NCBI RefSeq assembly: GCF_910591885.1
Contig: NC_063279.1
Span: 4,712,001 to 4,776,000, forward strand
From: Bombus terrestris
Taxonomy: Eukaryota; Arthropoda; Insecta; Hymenoptera; Apidae
DNA: 64,000 nt
Direction of reading: 5' to 3'
Under the pieces are notes generated by a model. That model was not told where the DNA came from. It did not search any database and was given only the letters and a program-made list of their open reading frames with translations. The translations under genes were made by a program, and so were the position numbers. Within the stretch, counting starts at the first letter, position 1. Each line of letters opens with the position of its first letter. Shown here in pieces: positions 63,201 through 64,000 of this stretch.

Positions 63201-64000
63201 ATACTTCTGGGATCTTCTTCTTGTCGTATTTCTGGCGTTCAAGAGCTAACTTTTGATTGTATAATACGTAGTGGATGATCATTTATTGTCAGTCTTGATT
63301 TTCTAATTAATAGCCTTCGTCGGTGAAAATATAGAGTAGAATTTTAAGTAAACTAAAGTTATGTCAGTTGAAATTATTGTGAATTTCCAATCTCTTTAAC
63401 AATCGGACGATAGCAATGAAAGATTAAATGGATAATGTTGCTTATTAGCAAAGTGAAGAAAGTATCTAAACGAAGTGTCCTGTAATTTATTTTTCTGTGA
63501 CATTTTAGTATAAATTGCTAATTGGGAAATAGTTTTACATAAAATATGCGTTCGCCAAATAAAGAGAAATATTTTTCATTCTTGATCGTATATAGCTGAG
63601 TGGGCTAAAAGTCAGAAAGAACTCGATATGAACGCCATTTGATCCCTTTGACGTTATATATATATAGATATATTATATAGATATATAAATGGATTTATGT
63701 ATAATTGCGTTAAAGATTTTGACACAGTTACATTTGGGAAGCGAGCGTTCACTGATATAAATCCTCGTGCAAAGGTTAAGCGATTAAATCGGAAATAGGA
63801 ATGTCTCTATCTTCGTTTCGTTTAAAAGTGAAGTTACGAAGATAGAATTGTACTTCTTATGCTTTAGACTCACAAAGATAAAATCCTATTTCTTACAATG
63901 CAGATGATCGTAGGTTTTAAAAGAAGATGTTATTAATCCACGACATAAATCACAATTAAAAGTCGACGTGAAAATTGTTTGATATAACTATCGTTGAACT
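63201..64000. other. AT-rich non-coding right edge
   Basis: Nothing supported. A TA/GATA-rich simple repeat lies at about 63654-63690. Confidence 0.5.

Overview
The window looks like eukaryotic nuclear DNA from an insect, most likely a hymenopteran such as a bee. It has a low-GC background broken by short CpG-rich patches, very little coding sequence, GT-AG introns, and eroded DNA transposons and short retroposons. The arthropod call rests on one gene. The hymenopteran call is an inference from base composition and was not tested by any search.

The only gene I can name is Myc (Drosophila diminutive, dm), on the minus strand at the left edge. One exon, about 1235 to 471, encodes the N-terminal 253 residues. 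It carries a Myc box 1-like segment (SDDIWKKFDL), an unmistakable Myc box 2 (HDCMWAGLCISKE), an RPETPQ-Ser-rich acidic stretch, and the start of the TPSDS-EEEIDVV block, cut by a GTGAGT splice donor. The bHLH-leucine-zipper exon must lie to the left, outside the window. A splice acceptor just upstream of the ATG implies at least one non-coding 5' exon to the right. The best candidate for exon 1 and promoter is the CpG-rich block at about 6690-7460, which has a CAG|GTTAGT donor on the minus strand and a CTCF-like motif near each end.

The remaining 56 kb, from about 7.5 kb to the right end, holds no protein gene I can support. It alternates between AT-rich DNA and CpG-rich or purine/pyrimidine-skewed patches (about 13.9, 18.3, 21.8, 27.5, 28.9, 30.3, 33.3, 40.9, 44.9, 48.8, 51.5, 59.6 and 62.7 kb). 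The many open frames in those patches follow from composition. One AT-rich open frame at 16772-17236 (minus) is longer than chance readily explains but is unrecognised. Myc therefore appears to sit beside a gene desert, which could hold distal enhancers or non-coding transcripts.

Mobile DNA is the other readable content. There is a near-perfect foldback with 68-bp arms inside the Myc 5' intron. A 110-bp retroposon family has three copies, one with an exact 13-bp target-site duplication. A 409-bp non-autonomous hAT element has matched termini and a degenerate 8-bp duplication. Three loci share a short AT-rich core, one of them next to a Tc1-like terminus.
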